From Dryas octopetala (taxonomy: Eukaryota > Streptophyta > Magnoliopsida > Rosales > Rosaceae), in assembly GCA_963921425.1 (NCBI GenBank), contig OY992834.1, positions 3,968,001-4,032,000 on the forward strand: a DNA stretch of 64,000 nucleotides, in the 5' to 3' direction. The translations under genes were made by a program, and so were the position numbers. Under the pieces are notes generated by a model. That model did no database searches and was not told the origin of the DNA. It saw only the letters and a list, made by a program, of their open reading frames with translations. Positions 44,721 through 54,551 of this stretch are shown here, in pieces. Numbering within the stretch: the first letter of the stretch is position 1; the number at the start of each line of letters is the position of its first letter.

Positions 44721-44954
44721 TGTTGCAGCAGACCAAACCGAGAATAAAGGAGTTCTGTTTTGAATGAGTCTGTGTTTGTTTCAAGTAGTCCAATAAGGAC
44801 CGAGTCTTAAGGTCAAGTAGTGGTTGTTTAGTTGTCCTGTTTTTAAGCATTTTATTTAGGCATTACGTGCTCTGTAAAAGGCTATATAAGCCATCAATGG
44901 TTCTCAATAATTTTTAGAGTTTCCAAAATCCAAATTGTCTGAGTCCAAATTACA
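44721..44954 (+). repeat. 5' LTR of the Copia element
   Basis: 234 bp, starting TGTTGCAGCAG and ending ACA. It carries a TATA-like ctatataagcc about 70 bp before its right end and cttaaggtcaag in the middle. By eye it is identical to the 3' LTR. Confidence 0.95.
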
Positions 44955-45028
44955 AATTGGTATCAGAGCTCGAGTTTTGGATATTGTGAGAAAAGAAGCC
45001 GCAGCTTCAAACACGAGAGTAAGGAGAG

Positions 45029-48000
45029 ATGGGAGATGATGATAAGATGAAGCTACCTCAATTCGATGGGCATTGGGATCACTGGAGTGAAGTCATGGAG
45101 AATTTCTTCCGAGCCAGAGGACTGTGGAGTCTGATCGAGACCGGTTTCGAGGAACCGCCGGTCACAACGGTGTTGACACAAGAGCAGAGGCAGCAACTTG
45201 ACGATGCCAAAACCAACGATCACAAGGTCAAACACTATCTCTATCAATCAATCAATAGAGAGACGTTTGAGCAGATTTTGGACCGGAGATCATCTAAAAT
45301 CATATGGGAGTCGATGAAGAGGAAGTTTGGAGGAAACGATCGAGTAAAGAAATCGTTGCTGCAGAAACTCAGAAGAGATTTCGAAGTACTGGAGATGAAA
45401 GAATCTGAAAACATTGAAGATTATTTCAAACGAGTGCTAGCCATCACAAATCAGATGAGAAGCAATGGAGAAGTGATGACTGACACGAAGGTGGTGGAGA
45501 AAATTCTCAGAACTTTGACAGAAAGGTTCATGTATGTTGTGGTGTCGATAGAGGAATCAAAAGACATTGAGAGTATTTCTCTGGATGAACTACAAAGCTC
45601 ATTGTCTGTTCACGAACAGAAATTCAAGAAACCAGAAAGGATAGACGAACAAGTTCTGAAAGTAACAACCAGAAGAGGATCGGGAACCAGAGGGAGAGGT
45701 TCTAATGGAAGAGGAAGAGGACGTGGTCGGGGCAGGACATCGTTCGACAAAAGCACAGTAGAATGCTACAAGTGCCATCAACTTGGTCACTTTCAAAACG
45801 AATGCCCAAAGTGGGAAGAAGAAGCGAATTATGCCGATTTCGATGAAAAGGAAGAGATGTTGTTGATGGCTTACATCGAAGACGAAGAGGATGAAGAGAC
45901 TGCAGAACTGTTGATGATGACATACTCGGATAACCAAGAAATCATGGGAAGGAAAGCTTGGTTTCTCGATTCAGGTTGCTCAAATCACATGAGCGGAGAT
46001 CGCAACCTGTTCTCAACGATGGACTCGAGTTTCAAACATTCTGTCAAGCTGGGAAATAACAAAAAAATGGAAGTCGTTGGAAAAGGGAACGTGAAGCTGA
46101 TCCTAAATGATGCACCATACGTGATCAGTGATGTCTACTACGTACCGGAACTCAGAAACAATCTCTTGAGTCTCGGACAACTCCAAGAGAAGAAGCTGTC
46201 AATTCTGATACAAAAAGGAACCTGCAAAATTTACCATGACGAGAAGGGTTTACTAGCAGAGAGTAAGATGAGCACAAATCGAATGTTCATACTATTTGAT
46301 GAAACCAGAGAAGAAGCAAGACCACAACAGCAGTGTCTGCAGACAATTTCAGAAAACATGACAATGTTGTGGCATGAACGGTATGGACATCTCAGTCACA
46401 GCGGCATGAGAGCATTGCAGAGCAAAGGCATGGTTCGTGGTCTTCCCAAATTCGACACACAACAGTTCACATGTTCAGATTGTCTAGTGGGAAAGCAAGC
46501 GAGGAAACCCATTCCCAAGAAAAGCAAGTGGAGAGCTAAAGAGACTCTAGAGTTGATACACTCTGATATATGTGGTCCGATCAGTCCCACATCCACCAGT
46601 GGAAAGAGGTACATTCTGTGTTTTATAGACGATTATAGCAGGAAAGCTTGGGTGTATTTGCTGAAAGAGAAGTCAGAAGCTTTCAGCAACTTCAAGATAT
46701 TTAAAACGATGGTGGAAATTGAATCGGGAAAGAGCATCAAAGGGCTGAGAACCGATCGAGGAGGAGAGTTTACCTCTCATGAGTTCTTGAATTACTGCAA
46801 AGAACATGGGATACGGAGACAACTGACCACTGCTTACACACCGCAGCAAAACGGCGTTGCAGAGAGAAAGAATCGCACAGTTATGAACATGGTCAGGTCC
46901 ATGCTTTCAGCAAGGAAGATGCCAAAGATTTTCTGGCCAGAAGCAGTAATCTGGACATTCTATATTCTTAATAGATGTCCCACACTTGCCGTAAAAGACA
47001 TCACACCGCAAGAGGCATGGAATGGAATCAAACCAACTGTAGAACACTTTCGAGTGTGGGGAAGTCTCGCACACGCTCACATCTCCGACGAGAAACGAGG
47101 GAAGCTTGACGACAAAAGTGCAGCATGTGTATTCCTTGGTTTTTCAGAGGAATCCAAAGGGTACAAACTGTACAACCCAAAGACGAAGAAGTTATTGATA
47201 AGCAGAGATGTGGTGTTCGAGGAAACAAAAGGATGGAACTGGGAAAAAGATCAAAATCATCACACAGATTCTGTTTTGAGTTGGAACGATGATGATGGAA
47301 CATGGGAGGAAAGTGACGATGAGCATGATACCGGAGAAGATTCACGTGATGAATCAGAGGAATCGGTTGAAGTCGAAGAAGAAGCTCCAAACGAGCAAAT
47401 CATAGAAGTCAGAAAGGGACGAAGAACAAGAAGTGTACCACAATATCTCAGTGACTATGTCACCGGAGATGATATTGATGAAGAAGACGAATTAAACATG
47501 GTGGAAATCAATTCTTTTGATCCAGCAACTTTCGAAGAAGCAGAAAAAGTTCCGAAGTGGAGAGAAGCCATGAACGAGGAGATAGAATCCATTGAGAAGA
47601 ATCAAACATGGAAACTCACAGACTTGCCAGTTGGAGCAAAGTGCATCGGAGTGAAATGGATCTATAAGACAAAGTTCAACGAGCAAGGAGATATAAACAA
47701 ATATAAGGCGAGATTGGTGGCGAAAGGATACTCTCAAGAACATGGAATCGATTACACAGAGGTGTATGCTCCTGTCGCTCGAATGGATACCATTAGAACC
47801 ATCATCGCTACAGCAGCTCGAGAAGGTTGGGACATCTATCAGCTAGATGTAAAATCTGCTTTTCTTCATGGAGTTCTTGAAGAAGATGTATACATTCAGC
47901 AACCTAAAGGGTACGTGGCAGAAGGATATGAAGACAAAGTCTACAAACTCCACAAGGCTTTGTATGGCTTAAAACAAGCTCCAAGGGCCTGGTACAGTCG

Positions 48001-49078
48001 AATCGAAGATTATTTCATCAGGGAGGGTTTTATGAAATCTCCAAACGAAGAAACCTTGTTTCTTAAAAGCAACAAACAAGGCAAGTTTCTGATTGTTAGT
48101 GTTTATGTGGACGACCTGATTTACACAGGAGATGATGTCTCAATGATGAAAGAATTCAAGTTATCGATGCAAAGGGAGTTCGACATGACCGATCTCGGGA
48201 AAATGAGGTATTTTCTGGGAATTGAAGTGTTGCAGACACCGGAGGGAATTCACATATCTCAATCGAAGTATGCCTTAGAAGTTCTGAAGCGATTCGAGAT
48301 GGAAAATTGCAACTCAGTGCGCAATCCGATGGTACCTGGGTGCAAACTCGATTTGGATGAAAAGGGAGAGCTAGTCGATGAAACTTTCTACAAGAAGATA
48401 ATTGGAAGTCTCATGTATATCACCAACACTCGACCTGATCTACAGTTTTCTGTAAGTCTTCTAAGCCGCTACATGTCAAAGCCAACGAAATTACATCTAC
48501 AAGCAGCTAAGAGAGTCCTAAGGTATCTTAAGGGGACTATGGATTATGGTATTTGGTATAAGAGAGGAGGAATCGGAGGGTTGACTGTTTACACTGACAG
48601 TGATTTTGCGGGAGATGTCGATAGCCGGAAGAGTACCACAGGTTATGCTTTTCTCTTAGATGATGCAGCTGTTGCTTGGTGTTCCAAGAAACAACCAATC
48701 GTTACTCTTTCTACAACCGAAGCGGAGTATGTTGCTGCATCTGTCTGTGCTTGTCAAGCTGTTTGGTTTAAAAGGATCTTGGAGGAGCTGAAGTATGACG
48801 TGAGTGGTAGTATTGTCATTCTATGTGACAACACTTCAACAATTAAGCTCTCTAAAAATCCAGTTTTTCATGGGAGGTGCAAGCATATTGGTGTTCGTTT
48901 CCATTTCCTTCGAGATTTGGTCAAAGATGGAGTGATTTGTCTTGAACATTGTGAATCAAAGGAACAAGTAGCCGACATTTTTACCAAACCGTTGAAGCTA
49001 GAAGTGTTCGAAGATCTGAGGAGCAAGCTTGGAGTTTGTTCTGCTGGAGATAAGCTAAGCTTGTTGCTCCAAGCTTAG
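45029..49078 (+). CDS. Copia gag-pol polyprotein
   Basis: A 1349-residue frame in the order gag, protease, integrase, reverse transcriptase, RNase H, which defines Ty1/copia. Visible signatures are the zinc knuckle CYKCHQLGHFQNEC (about residue 245), the aspartic protease site FLDSGCSNHMSGD (about 310), the GAG-pre-integrase HERYGHLSH, integrase core motifs IHSDICGPI and FIDDYSRKAWVY, the reverse transcriptase box YVDDLIYTGD, and a C-terminal RNase H domain ending near KEQVADIFTKPL. Plant copia elements make gag and pol from one frame. Codon use and sequence are unlike the flanking host exons. Confidence 0.95.
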   Translation: MGDDDKMKLPQFDGHWDHWSEVMENFFRARGLWSLIETGFEEPPVTTVLTQEQRQQLDDAKTNDHKVKHYLYQSINRETFEQILDRRSSKIIWESMKRKFGGNDRVKKSLLQKLRRDFEVLEMKESENIEDYFKRVLAITNQMRSNGEVMTDTKVVEKILRTLTERFMYVVVSIEESKDIESISLDELQSSLSVHEQKFKKPERIDEQVLKVTTRRGSGTRGRGSNGRGRGRGRGRTSFDKSTVECYKCHQLGHFQNECPKWEEEANYADFDEKEEMLLMAYIEDEEDEETAELLMMTYSDNQEIMGRKAWFLDSGCSNHMSGDRNLFSTMDSSFKHSVKLGNNKKMEVVGKGNVKLILNDAPYVISDVYYVPELRNNLLSLGQLQEKKLSILIQKGTCKIYHDEKGLLAESKMSTNRMFILFDETREEARPQQQCLQTISENMTMLWHERYGHLSHSGMRALQSKGMVRGLPKFDTQQFTCSDCLVGKQARKPIPKKSKWRAKETLELIHSDICGPISPTSTSGKRYILCFIDDYSRKAWVYLLKEKSEAFSNFKIFKTMVEIESGKSIKGLRTDRGGEFTSHEFLNYCKEHGIRRQLTTAYTPQQNGVAERKNRTVMNMVRSMLSARKMPKIFWPEAVIWTFYILNRCPTLAVKDITPQEAWNGIKPTVEHFRVWGSLAHAHISDEKRGKLDDKSAACVFLGFSEESKGYKLYNPKTKKLLISRDVVFEETKGWNWEKDQNHHTDSVLSWNDDDGTWEESDDEHDTGEDSRDESEESVEVEEEAPNEQIIEVRKGRRTRSVPQYLSDYVTGDDIDEEDELNMVEINSFDPATFEEAEKVPKWREAMNEEIESIEKNQTWKLTDLPVGAKCIGVKWIYKTKFNEQGDINKYKARLVAKGYSQEHGIDYTEVYAPVARMDTIRTIIATAAREGWDIYQLDVKSAFLHGVLEEDVYIQQPKGYVAEGYEDKVYKLHKALYGLKQAPRAWYSRIEDYFIREGFMKSPNEETLFLKSNKQGKFLIVSVYVDDLIYTGDDVSMMKEFKLSMQREFDMTDLGKMRYFLGIEVLQTPEGIHISQSKYALEVLKRFEMENCNSVRNPMVPGCKLDLDEKGELVDETFYKKIIGSLMYITNTRPDLQFSVSLLSRYMSKPTKLHLQAAKRVLRYLKGTMDYGIWYKRGGIGGLTVYTDSDFAGDVDSRKSTTGYAFLLDDAAVAWCSKKQPIVTLSTTEAEYVAASVCACQAVWFKRILEELKYDVSGSIVILCDNTSTIKLSKNPVFHGRCKHIGVRFHFLRDLVKDGVICLEHCESKEQVADIFTKPLKLEVFEDLRSKLGVCSAGDKLSLLLQA

Positions 49079-49091
49079 TTTAAGGAGGGTT

Positions 49092-49325
49092 TGTTGCAGC
49101 AGACCAAACCGAGAATAAAGGAGTTCTGTTTTGAATGAGTCTGTGTTTGTTTCAAGTAGTCCAATAAGGACCGAGTCTTAAGGTCAAGTAGTGGTTGTTT
49201 AGTTGTCCTGTTTTTAAGCATTTTATTTAGGCATTACGTGCTCTGTAAAAGGCTATATAAGCCATCAATGGTTCTCAATAATTTTTAGAGTTTCCAAAAT
49301 CCAAATTGTCTGAGTCCAAATTACA
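49092..49325 (+). repeat. 3' LTR of the Copia element
   Basis: 234 bp, same start and end as the 5' LTR and identical to it by eye. It abuts the second gatgt target copy. Confidence 0.95.
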
Positions 49326-49368
49326 GATGTCCTACCGGAAATTACGTCCATTGCCACTTTGCTGTCTG

Positions 49369-49560
49369 CTAATATCAAATCTCAAATCAATGCGACTGAA
49401 AATTTAAAAATACAAATGAAATTTGGTAAATATTAGCAAGAGAGAAAACCTGAAGTTGAAGCGTTGAAGAAGAAGGAGGTGAATTACGTGATGAGGATAA
49501 GACCGAGAGGTATCTTATCTTCTTCTCTGATTGTCGTGATATAAATAGGCAAATAAATAC
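49369..49560 (-). promoter_or_regulatory. Leader intron and TATA region of the ERD15-like gene
   Basis: On the minus strand, CTATTTATATC (about 49537-49547) is a plausible TATA box. It is followed by a pyrimidine-rich leader, a donor CAG|GTTTTC (49449/49448) and an acceptor TTAG (ending 49369) shortly before the ATG at 49351. ERD15 genes often have such a 5' UTR intron. These parts lie outside the Copia element and look undamaged. Confidence 0.45.
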
Positions 49561-50886
49561 GGAATCCTAAACAAATATCAAATATGTAATAACGGAAAGG
49601 TGCGTGAAAAAATGTGGTCGGTCACTGGTGTATGTCGAATGGCGACAAATATGAAAATTGGGCCCACAATTGGGTCCGAATTCCAAAGTCCAAAATTGGT
49701 AGTTTTCCCCACTGGCCCACTGTTTTCTTATTTCCCCTTTGCGCTTTCGAGAGTGAGTCTCAGACGCGGGCCCACTGAATTATCTATTCTTAGCCACGCC
49801 AGAGAGGCTTCAGTCTTATCACTTATGAGTTATGACTCGGACTACCGCATCCGACTCTTTATATGAATTAATTACGGAGGATTGTTTTATAAGAATTTTC
49901 AGATTCATCAAATGAAATATAATTTGTCTATTTTATATTAGGTACAGTATTATAAAATGATATCTTCGTCTCATTCTATATTTGAATATTAAGTAAAGGA
50001 TGAGAAATAAAATGAGTTTGAATGAAGTTTTTTTTTTTTTAAGTGTTTGTAATTTAAAGTAAGTTATTGGATAATAAAATAGGTATGATTTACGGTTTAA
50101 GTTAATAAAAATATGTTATTAGATTAATCTAAAAATTCTTATAAAAGTCACTTCACAATCCCTCATGAGAGCCATTATAATGATATAAAAATATAAATAA
50201 ATTATCTATTTATTTTCAATTTATATATTAAATTTGAGAAAAATCCTACACTGATGGTTGTATTTTATCCAAATTTGATAATTTAGTAGATTATTGGATC
50301 AAGTTGGTTTTGGTTAACATAGTTCATATTCATATTCGAGTATTTACAAGTCATTTATGAGATAAACTTACTTATAAAGGGATAAAAGCTGACTTGACAT
50401 CTCAATAAATAAATTATGTCTTGAAATTAAAGAATATTATGTGATGAAGTATAAAAGTATAAATATCATTATATTATTTGTTTGAAATATTAAATCAGCT
50501 ATATACATGTTACATGTAAATTTCTCTAGTCGTTTATACCATGATAAAGTGCATGCATGCATGTCATAGTTGATACACAGTACGAGATATATAGCAAGCT
50601 GAGCTCCCCGCACTTTTCTCACTGCTCGAATTTAGAGATATCTAATTTTTAGGATATACGTTGCTTATCACATCTCATATATATCAAATCCAAAATATCA
50701 GGTTGACCTCCCATTTCTCTGTGACTGTATGTGTGGTAGGTGTCGCATGCATGCAATATTCGATCACTTTGATATCATCCCTCTTCTTCCTTTTTTTTCT
50801 TTCTTCTTCTTCATTCTTTTTCCTGCAGCAAGCTGCAATTAATTAAGTACAATTATCAGCAATAATTAATCAATTGATTAGCATAT
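49561..50886. other. Intergenic between divergent ERD15-like and CHX genes
   Basis: 1.3 kb, largely AT-rich, presumably holding both promoters. No gene, no clear transposon ends, no convincing regulatory motif. Confidence 0.4.
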
Positions 50887-53579
50887 ATGATAATGGAGCC
50901 ACCAGCAATGAGCAGTGAACTGGTCCATGATGTCCTAAATGCAATAGATAATGTGAGTTTGGTGTGTCAAAATCCCCACAGCATGCATGGCGGGAGTGTG
51001 TTTCGCCACAAAAACCCCCTGCAATCCTCTACAGCTCTTCTTTTGCTGCAGTTATGTCTAGTTTCATTGGCTTCACAGTTCATCAATCTTGGCCTCAAAC
51101 CTATCGGACAGTCCAGCATTGTTTCCCAGATTTTTGTAAGGTTTTCTGTACCTCTTAATTAATCAATCCTCCTAATTACCTACATTTAATTTCCAGTCAT
51201 GTATATTAACAAAAGTTTTAATTACCAAATCAATTCTGTACAGGGTGGTATAATATTCGGGCCATCAATCCTGGGGCATAGAAAGGAAATCTCGGACGCT
51301 CTGTTCCCTATCAAAGGCGCCATAGTGCTTGAAACAATTGCAGTATTCGGTCTCATGTTCTTCCTCTTCATGATGGGAGTGAAGATAGATGTGAGCAACG
51401 TGTTGCGCCCAAATCGAAAGGCCTTGGCCATTGGACTTTCATCCTTCTTCACCACCTTCGCGTGCTCTGAAGCATTATCCTTCTTGTTGGTCAGATATCT
51501 CCCCATGGACGCCACCTTAGTGAAGGTGCTCCCGTTAATAGCCGGATCGCAGAGTATGTCCAGTTCCGCTGTCATTGCTTGTCTGCTCACCGAGCTCAAG
51601 ATGTTAAACACTGACATGGGCCGCCTTGCCCTCACTGCATCAGCTTTTACTGATTTTTTAGGCATTTGCTTGGTCGCGGTTGGTATGGTAGCTTTGGACC
51701 CCAATCGCAAAAATATAGCAGTACCAATTTTGGCATTGACATCGGCATTTGCACTTCTGCTTGTGATTGTGTTTGTGTTCAGGCCCGTGATTTTGTACAT
51801 GGTGAACCGTTCACAGGAAGGAAAACCTCTGAAGGAGAATTACGCTTTTGTCATTTTCGTTTTTGTTCTTGTCTGTGGGTTTCTCAGTGAGCTCGCATCC
51901 CAGCATTACTTTCTGGGGCCGTTTCTGCTTGGCTATGTGGTGCCAGATGGACCGCCTTTGGGGTCAGCTATGGTGGGGAAGATTGAAACTCTGGCTTCAT
52001 GGTTATTCTACCCAACATACCTTGCCGTCAGTGGGATGAAAACCAACGTCCTCAAGATTCACTTGCGGTCCTTGTTGGTCGTGGTGGTTGTGATTTTCTT
52101 CGCCAGTCTGGTCAAGACCGGGTCAGTCATGTTGCCAGCTCGCTATTGTGGTCTGCCTACACAAGAAGCTTTTGTGCTTGGTCTCATATTCAACGCAAAA
52201 GGCATCAGTGAGCTTATTGTTTACAACTTGTGGAAGCAATCCATGGTTTGTGTCTAATTTGGCTGGTGATCTTAATTTGTCTCTGATTTTCCCCAATACA
52301 ATGCTAATCTTGAATGATATGATGATCATATGATGAATGAATCTTTTAATTGCAGATAATGACTGATCAAGAATTTGCGCTGGCCGTGCTCTCGGTGCTA
52401 GGGACAACAGCAGTGATAACACCCTTGATAAAATATCTCTATGATCCTTCAGAGCAGTACTCGTTATTCAGAAGAAGTACAATCCAGCATCTGAAGCGGG
52501 AGTCGGAGCTCCGAATTATGGCCTGCATTCACAACCCGGAAAGCGTTCCCACAATCATAAACGTCCTAGAAGTGTCACATGCAACGGAAGACAACCCTGT
52601 TGCAGCCATAGCCCTTGTCCTCGCTGAGCTTGTGGGGCGAACCACCCCTATTCTTGTAGCACACACCCATGATAACCTACATAGCATCAGCAGCATTTCA
52701 TCCAAATCCAGTCAAATTGTGAATGCATTGAGGCAATACGAGAACTACAATGAAGGTCGAGCTACCCTTCAATCATTCACCTCCGTCTCCCATTACGAAA
52801 CAATGCACGACGACGTTTGCCGGATAGCATGGGACAAGAGAGTAAACATTGTGATCCTGCCGTTCCACAAGCAATGGGCAATAGATGGCTCCATTGGGTC
52901 AGTCAGTCGAGCCATCCAATCCATGAACATCAATGTCCTAAAAAAGGCACCTTGCTCCGTCGGAATTCTCATCGACCGAGGAATCGTAGGCGGGTCGGTG
53001 TTGGTTCTAGCTACCCGGCATATATACCATGTTGCTGTGATCTTCATTGGTGGTGCAGACGATGCAGAGGCACTAGCCTATGGCGCTCGCATGGCAAGGC
53101 ATCCAAATGTGGATTTAACAGTTGCACGGTTCCTTCTCTTTGGAGCTGAAAATACTAAAGACCGGAAGCGGGACAGCGACTTAATCCACGAATACCAGCG
53201 AGCAAATGCAGTGAATGAACGATTTGTTGTTGTGGAAGAGGTTGTACAAGATGGAGCACGATTGTCTGCTGTTATCAAATCAATGGTGGACTGTTTTGAT
53301 TTGATGTTGGTAGGGAGGCATCATCAGGACACCCCGCTTCTTGCGGGGCTTGGTGAGTGGAGTGAGTGCCCGGAGCTTGGAATCGTCGGCGATATGCTTG
53401 CTTCGCCGGATTATCAGTCAGCAGTCTCTGTATTAGTGGTGCAACAACAGAGAATAGGAGGAAAACAAGTTAGTCGGGCCATGCAACCCATTGATAGAGA
53501 ACCGCTGATTCATGATGCCCCACCTGAAGATACAACAAGAGGATCGTGGACAATCACAGTGAATGAACGTTATAGATAG
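50887..53579 (+). CDS. Cation/H+ antiporter of the CHX family (CPA2), three exons
   Basis: CHX proteins exchange K+ (or other cations) for protons across endomembranes or the plasma membrane. The exons are 50887-51135, 51244-52245 and 52356-53579 (2475 nt, 824 aa), all phase 0 with GT-AG sites; this is the usual CHX length. The N-terminal half is the Na+/H+ exchanger-type membrane domain with about 12 helices, including GGIIFGPSILGH and SMSSSAVIACLL. The C-terminal half is the soluble regulatory region with nucleotide-binding-like folds (LRIMACIHNPESVP, VNIVILPFHKQW, DLMLVGRH). In the helix that carries the conserved Asn-Asp pair of many CPA2 antiporters, this protein has Thr-Asp (SAFTDFLGI, near 51640-51665). 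The closest named group by eye is CHX15-like, but I do not assign an orthologue. Confidence 0.92.
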
Positions 53580-53906
53580 ATTTCAGAATTGCACTCTGTC
53601 TTGGTAATTCTTTTTTTCCTTTTCAAGTTAACCCCATTCATTTTTCCGTAAATGAGACAATTTTGGGGTCTTTTTGTGCTTTTATTTTTTTTTTTTTTTT
53701 TGCACTTGTTATTCAAGAGTGACCTCTGGAAAATTATTTTTGGGTAAGAAACTAAGAACCTCTCTAAACAAGAGAAGTGTTGTCTACTAGAGGTACCACA
53801 ATTTTTGTATCACTTTGGTACAACGGCTCTGACTGATCCACATATATAAGTGGATCCCATCTCTATTTGATATGTGGTACTAATATGGTAAGTAGTACAA
53901 ATAGTT
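53580..53906. other. 3' flank of the CHX gene
   Basis: Likely 3' UTR with a poly(T) tract (53683-53700). Nothing else seen. Confidence 0.4.
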
Positions 53907-54218
53907 TTATCCCATGTAACACAATATTCTGCAACCCCTCATAGCATGTTTAACCACATCTATTACAGGCCCTTCCATGGAAAACGACTCTTCTTCCCCT
54001 TGCATATGGATCACCTGCAAAGCATCAGTCTCTAATATGAAATCATTGAATCCAGCATCTTTAGCCATCTGCAAACCCTCCAACACTGCCAATAATTCCA
54101 TAAACAGTAGGGGGAAAAACTCCAATTATGGTTTGGCCATTGCTATCATCAATCCTCTATCATTCTCCAAAACAATTCCCACCTCTCTCATCATGACAGC
54201 ACTGTTTACAGCACCATT
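53907..54218 (-). pseudogene. RNase H-like (RVT_3) domain fragment, broken
   Basis: The minus strand translates to pieces of the plant RNase H-like domain that typically terminates LINE reverse transcriptases or stands alone: NGAVNS...GIVLENDRG, then ELLAVLEGLQMAKDAGF and FILETDALQVIHM. Catalytic-type acidic residues (the E of ELLA and the D of ETDA) are recognisable. Only about 100 residues remain and the frame is interrupted, so this is a relic, probably LINE-derived. Confidence 0.7.
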
Positions 54219-54551
54219 TCAAGGGAAAAATATATCTCTTCATGAAGGTTTTCCCATTCATATTATTATGAGATAATTTCAATCTATATTCTTCCCGAGT
54301 ACCTCCTACCTAGTACCTACCTATAGATCAGACGAGATTTGAAAAGTATGCTCACACACACTAGGAGTTTAATTATAGAATATTGCTTTTATGATCACCA
54401 AAATTGTAAGAATTATATTGTACAATTACATTAAACAACATACAATTGGGTAATGGAAGTGATACATGTAAAGCTAAGGACCAAAATCCATTTCTTTGAG
54501 ATTCCAGAATTATCTGTAAATTAGTATGAAAGTATAAAGTGGGATATGACC

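Larger units (their letters stand above)
44721..49325 (+). mobile_element. Ty1/copia LTR retrotransposon, looks whole and very young
   Basis: A 4605-bp element with 234-bp LTRs (44721-44954 and 49092-49325) that I read as identical. It begins TGTTGCAGCAG, ends AATTACA, and is flanked by a 5-bp duplication gatgt (44716-44720, 49326-49330). A primer-binding site complementary to initiator tRNA-Met (TGGTATCAGAGC, 44958-44969) follows the 5' LTR, and a purine-rich tract precedes the 3' LTR (about 49080-49091). One long frame (45029-49078) fills the interior. It inserted antisense into the coding region of an ERD15-like gene. Identical LTRs indicate an insertion too recent for mutations to have accumulated. 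Confidence 0.96.
44221..49351 (-). pseudogene. ERD15: ERD15-like gene split by a Copia insertion
   Basis: ERD15 proteins are small, hydrophilic, stress-responsive regulators that bind poly(A)-binding protein through a PAM2 motif. The pieces are the start codon and first codons at 49326-49351 (ATG 49349-49351), the main exon body at 44471-44720, a GT-AG intron, and a last exon 44221-44384 ending in TAG. The target duplication gatgt is counted once (44716-44720 = 49326-49330). Without the insertion the coding parts total 435 nt, 144 aa, the normal ERD15 size. Visible motifs are [16 protein letters not shown] (PAM2), [13 protein letters not shown], an acidic middle, and the C-terminal [15 protein letters not shown]. 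No other damage is seen, so the gene was inactivated very recently, or this haplotype is one of two. A probable 5' UTR intron (about 49369-49449) lies upstream. Confidence 0.92.
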
